This document shows positions 1-7,871 of a DNA stretch of 51,156 bases, piece after piece (within the stretch, counting starts at the first letter, position 1; each line of letters opens with the position of its first letter). This DNA is from Myxococcus xanthus. GTDB taxonomy: Bacteria; Myxococcota; Myxococcia; Myxococcales; Myxococcaceae. The notes under the pieces were generated by a model. That model worked only from the letters and a program-made list of their open reading frames with translations, searched no databases and was not told where the DNA came from. The translations under genes were made by a program, and so were the position numbers. The DNA lies in assembly GCF_013116825.1 (NCBI RefSeq), contig NZ_JABFNS010000057.1, positions 1 through 51,156 of the forward strand, written 5' to 3'.

Positions 1-2
1 GA

Positions 3-338
3 ACGCCCACCATGACCCCACCGCCCAGCCATGACTCCCAGCCCAAGCCGGGTGAGAGCGCCGTCTACATCGTCAAGGACAGTGGCGTGCGCTGCTTCGC
101 CCCGCCCTGCCCCACCTACAACGCCTTCCCCGTGGACAAGCCGGACGCGGAGCCCATCCCCGTGCACGAGCTGGAGCTGTCGGCGGTGACGAAGGGCTCG
201 GACGAGCAGACGGAGGCGTTGATCCGAAAGACGCTGGACGGCACCGGGCTCAAGATTCAGGGCACCTTGGAGACGCGGCCCAACGCGGGCCCCGCGGGCG
301 CGGCCACGGTCCTGCGCGCCAGCAAGGTCGAAAACTGA
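3..338 (+). CDS. DUF6748-like protein, C-terminal part (5' end outside the window)
   Basis: The frame is open to the left edge, so the true start may lie outside; the first ATG visible is at 12 but has no ribosome binding site and would give a protein with no export signal. The segment after it has the short motif VRCFAPPCPTY, which I associate with the DUF6748 family of myxobacterial exported proteins, followed by a compact acidic domain of about 75 residues. The family has no known function. The two Cys five residues apart could form a disulfide if exported. It converges with the outer-membrane protein gene that ends at 360. The gene is likely real; the family name is recalled, not searched. 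Confidence 0.7.
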   Translation, partial: TPTMTPPPSHDSQPKPGESAVYIVKDSGVRCFAPPCPTYNAFPVDKPDAEPIPVHELELSAVTKGSDEQTEALIRKTLDGTGLKIQGTLETRPNAGPAGAATVLRASKVEN

Positions 339-359
339 AGCCACCCTTCCGGGCGGGCC

Positions 360-971
360 TCAGATGTGGAGGCCCACCTGGATGCCGGGCCAGTGCTGGA
401 GGCGTTGATCCGGCTCCGGGTTGCTCTCCCGGAAGGACAGCCGGGTGATGGAGTCGAAGTCCGACTCGCCCCAGGAGAACCACGCGTTGTAGGTGGGCCC
501 GGCGAACACGGCCATGCGGGGCATGAGCTGGAAGCCCAGCATCAAGCGGGCCTGCCCCAGCACATTGCCACCGTCCCCCTCCAGCGGGTTGCGCACCGGC
601 TGGACGGCGCCGCCCGTCACGTCCAGGTCCACCCAGAGCCGCTGGGACAGCGTCATGTGCGCGCCCACGCCCGCCGCGAAGCTGAAGCGCGCGTCGCGGC
701 CCGGCTCCAGGCCCGCCATCAGCGTGAAGTAGACGGCCCCGCCGCCCAGCTTCACCCCCATGTTGGCGACCTGGATGTCGCTCAACCAGAACTCCATGTG
801 GGTGGAGCCCCGGCGCAGCCCTCGCGAGGAGGACTCGGAGACATCGTCCGCCGGCTGCAGGGCGAAGGCCCCCCGCTCACTCATCAGCGAAAGGCGGGGT
901 GCGTACCGGGACTCAGCGGTGGCTGTCCCCGCCCACAGCCCGAATGCGAGGAGCGCAAAGGATTTCATCAC
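360..971 (-). CDS. Putative outer-membrane protein, third gene of an ECF sigma operon
   Basis: 203 residues. The N-terminus (MMKSFALLAFGLWAGTATAE) is a clear Sec signal peptide with an A-T-A cleavage site. The mature part has alternating hydrophobic and glycine-rich strands of the type seen in small outer-membrane beta-barrels (for example MGVKLGGGAVYFTLMAG and GQARLMLGFQLMPRMAVFAG). No family is recognised. The start overlaps the stop of the anti-sigma gene by four bases (968-971, ATGA on the minus strand), so it is translationally coupled to it and probably part of the same envelope response. Confidence 0.75.
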   Translation of the reverse strand: MMKSFALLAFGLWAGTATAESRYAPRLSLMSERGAFALQPADDVSESSSRGLRRGSTHMEFWLSDIQVANMGVKLGGGAVYFTLMAGLEPGRDARFSFAAGVGAHMTLSQRLWVDLDVTGGAVQPVRNPLEGDGGNVLGQARLMLGFQLMPRMAVFAGPTYNAWFSWGESDFDSITRLSFRESNPEPDQRLQHWPGIQVGLHI

Positions 972-1759
972 TCATGCTTTTCCAGCGTGAGGGAGGCCTG
1001 CGTCAAGTTCCCGGGCAACGACAGCGGTGCCGAGGAGGCGTCGGGAGTTCCAGCCAGCGCCTCCGCGGCGGCCAGCACCACCGCCACGTCGAAGGGCGCA
1101 TCGGACGAAACGAAGAAGAAGCGCTCGAACCCCGGGGCATCGTCCAGTTCGTAGGCGCGCGGCAACACCTGCGTCCCCGACGGCACCAGGGCCATGGACT
1201 GGGAGCCCTCGTCCGGCGCGTGGAGGGTGACGGCGCCGTTGCCATCCAGGGACACGATGACGCCATGCGAGCGGCCCGCGGCGATGTACGCCACCTGCAC
1301 CACGTCACCCGCGGCGGCGGCGGCCCCGTCGGCCAGCCGCTCCGGACGGGCGGTGGACTGCCGGTGGATGACGAGCTGCGGCGCCAGCCCCTTGATGCGC
1401 GTGACCTCCCGGGTGTCCTCCGGGGCCACTCCGTGCCCGGTTTCCGAAGAAGGCAGGGCCACCACGACCAGCGCCACCGCGGCGAGCGCCGGTACCAGGC
1501 CCCACGCGGGCGACAGGCGGAAGGCCGGGCGGGGCGCGTCCCGCCGGGCCGCGCGCGCTTCCACTTCGCGGACCACCCGGGCGGGCGGCAGCGCCTCCAG
1601 CGTGGCGCGCGTGTCGGACTCCAGCGCCGCGAGCCGGGCCAGGCCGTCGGGCTCCTCGGCCAGCCGGGCGCGGGCGGCGGCCAGCTCCGCGGGCGGCAGC
1701 TCGCCCAGGGCGATTCGTTCCAGCAACCAATCCGGGGGGCGGTGGTGGGCGGATGTCAT
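968..1759 (-). CDS. Membrane-anchored anti-sigma factor with periplasmic DUF4384-like domain
   Basis: 263 residues from ATG at 1759, chosen because it overlaps the sigma gene stop by ATGA (1756-1759); the longer frame upstream is only a shadow of the sigma gene. Residues 1-80 form a helical cytoplasmic part (WLLERIALGELPPAELAAAR resembles anti-sigma N-termini, without the HxxxCxxC zinc motif). One membrane helix lies at about 85-104. The periplasmic part, about 115-235, reads like a DUF4384-type beta domain (GDVVQVAYIAAGRSHGVIVS, later SSDAPFDVAVVL). Inference: it holds the sigma factor at the membrane and senses an envelope signal through the beta domain. Confidence 0.75.
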   Translation of the reverse strand: MTSAHHRPPDWLLERIALGELPPAELAAARARLAEEPDGLARLAALESDTRATLEALPPARVVREVEARAARRDAPRPAFRLSPAWGLVPALAAVALVVVALPSSETGHGVAPEDTREVTRIKGLAPQLVIHRQSTARPERLADGAAAAAGDVVQVAYIAAGRSHGVIVSLDGNGAVTLHAPDEGSQSMALVPSGTQVLPRAYELDDAPGFERFFFVSSDAPFDVAVVLAAAEALAGTPDASSAPLSLPGNLTQASLTLEKHE

Positions 1760-2241
1760 GCGGCCTCCAGCTCCAGCTCTTGCAGCACTGCCGTCAGCGC
1801 CCGCAGGCGCTTGCGCACGCCGGACACGGACAGCCCCACTTCGCGGGCCGTCTCCTCCAGCGTCATCCCATCCACCAGGTGCAGCACCGCGATGTCCTGA
1901 CTGGACGCGGGCACCCGGCCGAAGAGGCGGTCCAACAGGCCGCGCGCGGCGGTGCGGGACTCGGTGTCGTCGGCGGAGGCAATCTGCAGCACCAGTTCGT
2001 CCTCCCGGTCCTCCGGGCGCCGCTTCGCGCCGCGCAGCCTGTTGAGACACACCGTGGTGGCAATCCGGTGCAACAGGCTGGACGGCGCAGCGTCCTTCAG
2101 CGCGCCCTGGTAGCGCAGCAACTGCACGAACACGTCGTGCATGGCGTCCACGGCCTTCTCCTCGTCACGCAAGAGGAAGCGGCAGCGCCGGAGCACCTGG
2201 GGGCCATAGCGCCGGTAGTAGGCCTCCACATCGATTGACAC
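1756..2241 (-). CDS. ECF-type RNA polymerase sigma factor
   Basis: 161 residues from GTG at 2241, preceded by GGGAGG about a dozen bases upstream; an alternative ATG at 2304 would add 21 residues with no sigma similarity. Region 2 is seen as YYRRYGPQVLRRCRFLLRDE and EKAVDAMHDVFVQLLR, region 4 as DIAVLHLVDGMTLEETAREV followed by the helix GLSVSGVRKRLRAL. Length and architecture fit the extracytoplasmic-function (group 4) sigma-70 family. First gene of a sigma / anti-sigma / outer-membrane protein operon with four-base overlaps throughout, so the three proteins are made in step. Divergent from the cobalamin-binding gene at 2541. Confidence 0.88.
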   Translation of the reverse strand: MSIDVEAYYRRYGPQVLRRCRFLLRDEEKAVDAMHDVFVQLLRYQGALKDAAPSSLLHRIATTVCLNRLRGAKRRPEDREDELVLQIASADDTESRTAARGLLDRLFGRVPASSQDIAVLHLVDGMTLEETAREVGLSVSGVRKRLRALTAVLQELELEAA

Positions 2242-2360
2242 CGCTCGCTCGCCTCCCTCGGTTGCCGCGGACAGGGAAACACCGCGGCCCCGGAGAACTG
2301 TCACTCGGACTTTTCAGTCCCGTGTTTCCTGGGGACTCTTCGGGAATCGGCGCGGCGTCC

Positions 2361-2376
2361 TTGTACCCAGGTACAA
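2361..2376. promoter_or_regulatory. Palindromic operator candidate between divergent operons
   Basis: The bases TTGTACC-CA-GGTACAA form perfect 7-bp inverted arms around a 2-bp centre. The site is 120 bp upstream of the sigma gene start (2241) and 165 bp upstream of the cobalamin-binding gene start (2541), in the divergent intergenic region. The symmetry suggests a dimeric repressor or activator site. Which protein binds it is unknown. Confidence 0.4.
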
Positions 2377-2540
2377 TGCCGCCCCACCGTTCCGGTAAAA
2401 GCTACAAGCAAGCAGGCGCGCGAGCGCGTGAAAGAAGGGCCGGTCACTGTCAGGTTGGCGATGAAATCGGGGCCAGTTCGCTGTAACTGAGAAACACAAC
2501 CCCGCTACGTTGCCTCCTCGCCCTCCCCTCCACGGCGCCC

Positions 2541-3203
2541 GTGCTCACCTCCAATGACTCCGCCCTGACGGGCCTGCTGAACGCGTATCTCGCAGCGCAG
2601 CTCGCCGGGAACCGGCGTGAGGCGTTGCGGCTGCTCGTGGACGAGGGACTGCTCCGGGGCATCCCCCTCCAGACGTTGCACCTGGAGGTCATCCAGCCCG
2701 CCCAGTATGAAATCGGCCGGCTGTGGCAGGAGAACGTCATCTCCGTGGCGCAGGAGCACCTGGCGACCGCCGTCTCCCAGCTCGCGCTCGCGCACCTGTA
2801 CCGGCACCTGCCCAGAGACCCATTCAACGGCAAGGTCGTCCTCGTCTCCTGCGTCCAGGGCGAGCTGCATGAAGTGGGCGCGCGCATGTCCAGCGACTTC
2901 CTGGAGATGGCCGGCTTCGACGTGCGCTTCCTGGGCGCCAACGTTCCACCGGAGCACCTGGCCCGCATGACGAACGAGCTTCGTCCGGACCTGGTCGCCC
3001 TCTCCGTGACGATGACGTACCACCTGCCCGCGCTCCGCGAAGCCGTGGCGCACGTGCGCAAGACACTCCCGGATGTCCCCATCGCCGTGGGCGGCCTGGC
3101 CTTCAACTGGGCCCCCGGACTGGAGGAGGAGCTGGGCGTGAACTTCTTCGGCAAGGACGCGCGGCAGTTCGTCGCGTCCGCCTGCCGGGTCCTGGGAGTC
3201 TGA
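2541..3203 (+). CDS. Stand-alone cobalamin-binding protein, CarH-type photoreceptor-like
   Basis: 220 residues from GTG at 2541. Residues 1-90 are a four-helix B12-binding cap and 95-220 a Rossmann-like B12-binding domain with E108-L-H110-E-V-G113 (D/E-x-H-x-x-G lower-ligand motif, H110 as axial ligand), SVT (155-157) and GG (184-185). The cap contains W62, then nine residues, then E72-H73: the W-x9-EH signature of CarH-type adenosylcobalamin photoreceptors. Unlike CarH there is no MerR DNA-binding domain, so it must signal through a partner. The residue after W62 is Gln; in Thermus CarH, as I recall, this is the His that ligates cobalt after photolysis. First gene of an operon with two histidine kinases. 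Methyl-cobalamin sensing or a corrinoid protein role is the alternative. Confidence 0.85.
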   Translation: MLTSNDSALTGLLNAYLAAQLAGNRREALRLLVDEGLLRGIPLQTLHLEVIQPAQYEIGRLWQENVISVAQEHLATAVSQLALAHLYRHLPRDPFNGKVVLVSCVQGELHEVGARMSSDFLEMAGFDVRFLGANVPPEHLARMTNELRPDLVALSVTMTYHLPALREAVAHVRKTLPDVPIAVGGLAFNWAPGLEEELGVNFFGKDARQFVASACRVLGV

Positions 3204-3210
3204 AAGCACC

Positions 3211-3915
3211 ATGGAGAGCGTGAGCAAGAGCGTGGAAGCACGGGCGGACCGGCTGGCCACCGCCTCTCAGGAGGCGCTCTATCAGGACCCCTTCTGGGCC
3301 GCCCGTTACGGGCTGGAGCGCGCGCAGCGCTTCGGTGACGAGGACGCGCGCTTCCACGTCCGCTACCTGGTGCAGGCCCTGGACGAGCACCTCCCCTCCG
3401 TCCTGGAGGGCTACGCCCGCTGGCTGCGCACCCTGCTGGTGTCGCGCGGCATGTGCTCGCGCCATCTGGACCGGCACTTCGCCGGGCTGGCCGCCGCGCT
3501 GGAAGCGGAAGGCTGGGGCCCCGGGAGCGAACCCCACGACTACGTGGGCGCCGCGCGACAGGCCCTTCGCTACCCGGAGGGCCCTGCCCGCCTGCTGGAA
3601 GAGGAGGCGCCCGAGCTCGCGCGCGCCGCCACGGCGCGCCTCACGCTGTACATCATCCCCGAGGACCAGCCCCGCCTGGAGGAAGAGCTCCAGTTGCAGC
3701 TGTCCTACGTGGCCGACGCGCTCGCCGCCGGGAAGCCCGACCTGCTGGGCGACCATGTGCGCTGGTACGCCGGCTTCTGGCCGCGGCGCGGATTTGGCCT
3801 CCTGGCATTTCCCAGCGTGCTGGGCATGTTGAAGTCCGTGCTGGGCTCACGTCACCCCGAAGCACGGACACTCCTCGCCGAAGCGGGGGTGTCCTGGGAG
3901 GAGACTCGTTCATGA
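3211..3915 (+). CDS. Unknown all-helical protein, in operon with the B12-binding sensor
   Basis: 234 residues, no family recognised, no signal peptide, no membrane helix. It appears to be two copies of a helical unit: about residues 45-105 (VRYLVQALDEHLPSVLEGYA then RWLRTLL..RG) and about 155-215 (LSYVADALAAGKPDLLGDHV then RWYAGFWPRRG). Both share the pattern YL/YV-x2-AL-x4-P-x-LL/VL followed by an RW-x-RG segment. It starts 7 bp after the cobalamin-binding gene and its end overlaps the next kinase start by ATGA (3912-3915), so it is very probably made with both. Inference: an adaptor between the B12 sensor and the kinases. Confidence 0.8.
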   Translation: MESVSKSVEARADRLATASQEALYQDPFWAARYGLERAQRFGDEDARFHVRYLVQALDEHLPSVLEGYARWLRTLLVSRGMCSRHLDRHFAGLAAALEAEGWGPGSEPHDYVGAARQALRYPEGPARLLEEEAPELARAATARLTLYIIPEDQPRLEEELQLQLSYVADALAAGKPDLLGDHVRWYAGFWPRRGFGLLAFPSVLGMLKSVLGSRHPEARTLLAEAGVSWEETRS

Positions 3916-5963
3916 GGCTTCCCGCCTCCGCCGAGCCGCCGTTCTTCGACGACCTCAGCCGCGAGGTCGCCCTGGCCTGCGACGCGGGCGGCACCCTCAC
4001 CTGGGTGGACGCCCGCGCCCGGAACGCCCTCGCCGCCGAACCCGGACAGCCGCTGCGGGGGCTGGCGGCCCAGGGTACCGAAGAGAAGGTGGACCGGCTG
4101 CTGCTCCAGGCGCGCCAAGAGAAGGTGGAGGGCTGGGAGCTCATCCTCTGCCGGGACCAGGTGCCCACGACCTTCGCCTTCCGCGCACGGCCCCATGACG
4201 GAGGCGTGCTGCTGGTGGGCAGCCTGGTGCCGGAGGACTACGGCAGCGCGCTCGAGCGGGTGAGCACCACCCTGAGCGAGCTGTCCGCGCTCCACCGCGA
4301 GACGGAGCGCCAGCAGCGCGAGCTCAAGCGCCGCGCGGACGAACTGGCCCGCCTCAACAACGAGCTGGAAGAGTCCAACCGCGGCGTGCGCAGCCTCCAC
4401 GCCGCGCTGGATGAGAAGGCCGAAAGCCTCCAGCTGGCCGCGGAAATCAAGGGCCGCGTGGTGGCCAACGTCAGCCACGAGTTCCGCACCCCGCTGCACT
4501 CCATCCTCGGCCTGTCGAAGGTGCTGCTCAACCCCATCAACGGCCCCCTGAGCGCCGAGCAGGAGAAGCAGGTCCAGTTCATCCGCAACTCCGCGGAGGC
4601 CCTCTTCGAGCTGGTGAATGACCTGCTGGACCTCTCCAAGATGGAGGCCGGCAAGGCGGCGCTGCGCCACAGCCGCTTCGTGGTGCACGACGCGCTCAGC
4701 GCGCTGCGCGGCATGATGAAACCGCTCTTGCCGCCGGGCGTGCCCGTGGAGCTGCGGTTGGTGGAGCCAGACGCGCCGCTGGAGCTGGAGACGGACGAGT
4801 CCCGGCTGAGCCAGGTGCTGCGCAACCTGGTGTCCAACGCGCTGAAGTTCACCGAGTCCGGCCACGTCACGGTGTCAGCGGCGCCCGGCCCCCGGGACAC
4901 GGTGGTCTTCACCGTGCAGGACACGGGCATTGGCATCGCGCCGGAGCACCACGAGCGCATCTTCGAGGAGTTCTCGCAGGTGGAGAGCCACCTGCAACGC
5001 AAGGCGAAGGGCACCGGCCTGGGCCTGCCGCTGGCGCGCCGGCTGACGGAGCTCCTGGGCGGCACGCTCACCGTGAAGAGCGCGCTGGGACAGGGCGCCA
5101 CGTTCACCGTCACCCTCCCGCGCGTCCACCTGGAGGTCACGGAGATGACCGGCCTGACGGAGCGCAGCGAGCACCTGGACCCCAGCCGGGCCCCGGTGCT
5201 GGTGCTGGAGGACGACCGGCAGACGCTCTTCCTCTACGAGAAGTACCTGGCGCGCTCCGGCTTCCAGGTGCTGCCGGTGCGCAGCACGGATGAGGCCCGG
5301 CGCGTGCTGGAGCGCGTGCGCCCCGCCGCCATGGTGCTGGACGTCATGCTGGAGGGCGAGACGAGCTGGGGCTTCCTGGCGGACATGAAGAACAACGAGG
5401 CCACCCGCGACATCCCCATCCTGGTGGTGACGGTGACGGACCGCGAGCAGAAGGCCCGCGCGCTGGGCGCCGACGAGTTCTGGCTCAAGCCGGTGGACGA
5501 GCTGCGGCTGCAACGCAAGCTGCAGGCCATGGCCCGCACCGGTCCGGTGGAGCGCATCCTCATCATCGACGACGATGATGTGCACCGCTACCTGCTCAAG
5601 CAGCTCCTCAAGGACATGCCCTACGTCCTGCTGGAGGCGGCTGGCGGCAAGGAAGGCGTCCAACTGGCGCGGGAGAAGTCCCCGCACCTCATCTTCCTGG
5701 ACTTCGTGCTGCCGGACATCACCGCCTTCGACGTGCTGGACGAGCTGAAGGCGGACCCGCGCACGCGTGAGGTCCCCGTCATCCTCCACACCTCGCACGA
5801 GCTGAAGGAGGCCGAGCGCTCGCGGCTGGCGAAGGAGACGGCCGCCATCCTCGCCAAGCACACGCTGAGCCGCGAGGTGGCCATCACCCGCATCCGGGAC
5901 GCACTGTCCAAGGCCGGCCTGGGCTCCCAAGCGCTGCCGCAGGAGGCAAGCCGCCGTGGTTGA
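3912..5963 (+). CDS. Hybrid histidine kinase with two C-terminal receiver domains
   Basis: 683 residues from ATG at 3912, which overlaps the previous stop by four bases; the frame upstream of it is a shadow. Order: PAS-like N-terminal domain (about 1-115), coiled coil (about 116-180, rich in E/R/L), HisKA with phospho-acceptor H189 in NVSHEFRTPLHSIL, HATPase with NLVSNALKF, DTGIGI and GTGLGLPLA, then two receivers with D477 (MVLDVMLEG) and D597 (IFLDFVLPDI). The second receiver ends in ILAKH rather than the usual K-P. No membrane segment, so cytoplasmic. It receives its signal most likely from the B12-binding protein encoded two genes upstream. Overlaps the next gene by 8 bp. Confidence 0.92.
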   Translation: MRLPASAEPPFFDDLSREVALACDAGGTLTWVDARARNALAAEPGQPLRGLAAQGTEEKVDRLLLQARQEKVEGWELILCRDQVPTTFAFRARPHDGGVLLVGSLVPEDYGSALERVSTTLSELSALHRETERQQRELKRRADELARLNNELEESNRGVRSLHAALDEKAESLQLAAEIKGRVVANVSHEFRTPLHSILGLSKVLLNPINGPLSAEQEKQVQFIRNSAEALFELVNDLLDLSKMEAGKAALRHSRFVVHDALSALRGMMKPLLPPGVPVELRLVEPDAPLELETDESRLSQVLRNLVSNALKFTESGHVTVSAAPGPRDTVVFTVQDTGIGIAPEHHERIFEEFSQVESHLQRKAKGTGLGLPLARRLTELLGGTLTVKSALGQGATFTVTLPRVHLEVTEMTGLTERSEHLDPSRAPVLVLEDDRQTLFLYEKYLARSGFQVLPVRSTDEARRVLERVRPAAMVLDVMLEGETSWGFLADMKNNEATRDIPILVVTVTDREQKARALGADEFWLKPVDELRLQRKLQAMARTGPVERILIIDDDDVHRYLLKQLLKDMPYVLLEAAGGKEGVQLAREKSPHLIFLDFVLPDITAFDVLDELKADPRTREVPVILHTSHELKEAERSRLAKETAAILAKHTLSREVAITRIRDALSKAGLGSQALPQEASRRG

Positions 5964-7482
5964 GCCCCGTCTGGCCACCGTCCTCAACGTCAACGACGAC
6001 GACGCCAACCGCTACCTCGTCAACCGGCTGCTGTCGCTGGCGGGCTACAACGTGCTGGAGGCGGCCACCGGCATGGGCGCGTTGCTGATGGCGCAGCAAC
6101 ACCGCCCGGACGTCGTCATCCTCGACGTGAAGCTTCCGGACATCAGCGGCTACGAGGTCTGCGAGCGGCTGCGCGCCAATCCCCAGACCGCGGCCATGGC
6201 GGTGCTGCACACCTCCGCCACCTTCGTCACCTCCGACAAGAAGGTGCGCGGCCTGGACGGCGGCGCGGACGCCTACCTCACCCAGCCCTTCGAGGGCGCG
6301 GAGCTCATCGCCACGGTGAAGTCGCTGTTGCGCCTGCGCCACGCGGAGCAGGTGGCGCGCAACCGCGCCAACGAGTTGGCGGAGATGGACCGCCGCAAGG
6401 ACGAGTTCCTGGCCATGCTGGGGCACGAGCTGCGCAACCCGCTGGCCGCCATCATGACAGCCATTGGCATCCTGGAGCGCAGGCCTACCAGCGATGACAA
6501 GGAAGCCCGGATGCGCGGCATCATCCAGCGCCAGACGAACCACCTGGCGCGGCTGGTGGATGACCTGCTCGACGTCAGCCGCATCACCCGCGACAAGGTG
6601 GAGCTGCGCCCCGGCAGCGTGGACCTGGTGCCCGTGCTGCGGCAGGTGATTCAAGTCGTGCAGCCCATGGCGGATTCGCGTGGGTTGGGCCTGGACGCCT
6701 CGCTGCCTTCCGGCCCGCTCTGGCTGCAGGCGGATGCCACGCGGTTGGAGCAGGTCTTCACCAACCTGCTCGACAACGCCATCAAGTACACCGACGCGGG
6801 GGGCGTCCACCTGCATGTGGGACTGGAGGGCGTGGGCGGCTCGGCCCATGCGGTGGTGCGGGTGCAGGACTCTGGCATCGGCATCCCGCCGGAGGTGCTG
6901 CCGCACATCTTCGAGCTGTTCGCGCAAGCGGACACCTCGCTGGAGCGCTCGCGCGGCGGCCTGGGTATTGGCCTGACGCTGGTGCGCAAGCTGATCCAGC
7001 TCCACGGCGGCGAGGTGACGGCGCGAAGCAACGGCCCCGGCCACGGCAGCGAGTTCGTGGTGAAGCTGCCCCTGGACCCCACGATGGGCGAGTCCGCGCC
7101 CGCGCGCGACGCGGTGGCCCTCCGCCGCGGCCGGCGCGTCCTGGTGGTGGAGGACAACTCGGATGCGCGTCAGGCCATGCGCGACCTGCTGGAGCTGTGG
7201 GGCCACCAGGTGGCGGTGGCGCCGGACGGCATCCAGGGCGTGGCGCTCGCGGTGGCGCAGTCGCCCGAGCTGGCGCTGGTGGACATCGGCCTGCCAGGGT
7301 TGGACGGCTACCGGGTGGCGCAGACGCTGCGCGCCCAGGTGGGCAATGACATCCGGCTGGTGGCCATGACGGGCTACGGCAGCCCCGAGGGACGGGACCA
7401 GGCACTGCGCGCCGGGTTCGACCGGCATCTGATCAAGCCCGTGAAGCCTGACGAGCTGAACCGAATCCTCTCTGAGCTGTGA
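5956..7482 (+). CDS. Receiver-HisKA-HATPase-receiver hybrid histidine kinase
   Basis: 508 residues from GTG at 5956, inside the end of the previous kinase. N-terminal receiver with D57 (VILDVKLPD), HisKA with H157 (MLGHELRNPLAAI), HATPase (NLLDNAIKYT, DSGIGI, GGLGIGLTLV) and a C-terminal receiver with D443 (LALVDIGLPG) and an intact K-P (HLIKPV). In the first receiver the conserved Lys of the switch is replaced: the segment is YLTQPF, with Q110 where K is expected, so its activation may be unusual. Cytoplasmic. Last gene of the B12-sensor operon; no DNA-binding output domain is encoded in it, so the downstream regulator is elsewhere. Confidence 0.92.
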   Translation: MVEPRLATVLNVNDDDANRYLVNRLLSLAGYNVLEAATGMGALLMAQQHRPDVVILDVKLPDISGYEVCERLRANPQTAAMAVLHTSATFVTSDKKVRGLDGGADAYLTQPFEGAELIATVKSLLRLRHAEQVARNRANELAEMDRRKDEFLAMLGHELRNPLAAIMTAIGILERRPTSDDKEARMRGIIQRQTNHLARLVDDLLDVSRITRDKVELRPGSVDLVPVLRQVIQVVQPMADSRGLGLDASLPSGPLWLQADATRLEQVFTNLLDNAIKYTDAGGVHLHVGLEGVGGSAHAVVRVQDSGIGIPPEVLPHIFELFAQADTSLERSRGGLGIGLTLVRKLIQLHGGEVTARSNGPGHGSEFVVKLPLDPTMGESAPARDAVALRRGRRVLVVEDNSDARQAMRDLLELWGHQVAVAPDGIQGVALAVAQSPELALVDIGLPGLDGYRVAQTLRAQVGNDIRLVAMTGYGSPEGRDQALRAGFDRHLIKPVKPDELNRILSEL

Positions 7483-7502
7483 GGGATTGAAGCGGCGCAG
7501 GC

Positions 7503-7871
7503 TCAGCGGCGGTTCAGCGCGTTGGCCACCAGCCCCAACAGCTTCACCTTCGCGGGCTCCAGCGGACGCACGGTGCGCAGCAGGCGCCGAACCTCGGGGC
7601 GCTCCTGCGGCGAGGCGGGCGGCTCACCGGGGCGCGCGCCCCCGTTGACGGCGTTCGCGGAGAGCCCCAGGAGCTCATCCGCTGAGACGTGGAGCTCGTG
7701 GCACAGCTTCAGCAGCGTCTGCACGCTGGGCAGCATCCCGCCGCGCTCCAAGCGCCCGTAGACCTCGGTGGCCACATCGATACGCTCAGCCACGTCCGCC
7801 TGGGTGAGCTCCAGGCGGGTGCGAGCAACGCGCGCGGCAGCTCCGATTGTGGTTGCGAGTTTCTTGTCCAT
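7503..7871 (-). CDS. XRE-family helix-turn-helix regulator
   Basis: 122 residues. Residues 8-65 are a typical Cro/CI-type HTH: IGAAARVARTRLELTQADVA, then the recognition helix region VATEVYGRLERGGMLPSVQT and LLKLCHELHVSADELLGL. The tail (about 75-122) is a Pro-rich linker and a short helix pair (VRRLLRTVRPLEPAKVKLLG) that may dimerise. Convergent with the kinase operon (20-bp gap), so not part of it. Target genes are unknown; autoregulation is common in the family. No ligand-binding domain is present. Confidence 0.85.
   Translation of the reverse strand: MDKKLATTIGAAARVARTRLELTQADVAERIDVATEVYGRLERGGMLPSVQTLLKLCHELHVSADELLGLSANAVNGGARPGEPPASPQERPEVRRLLRTVRPLEPAKVKLLGLVANALNRR

Noticed and set aside
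366-1154. Long plus-strand ORF opposite the outer-membrane and anti-sigma genes
   Set aside because: Composition (His, Arg, Gly, Ala runs) is that of the antisense of a GC-rich gene; no start signal, and the minus-strand genes form a coherent coupled operon.
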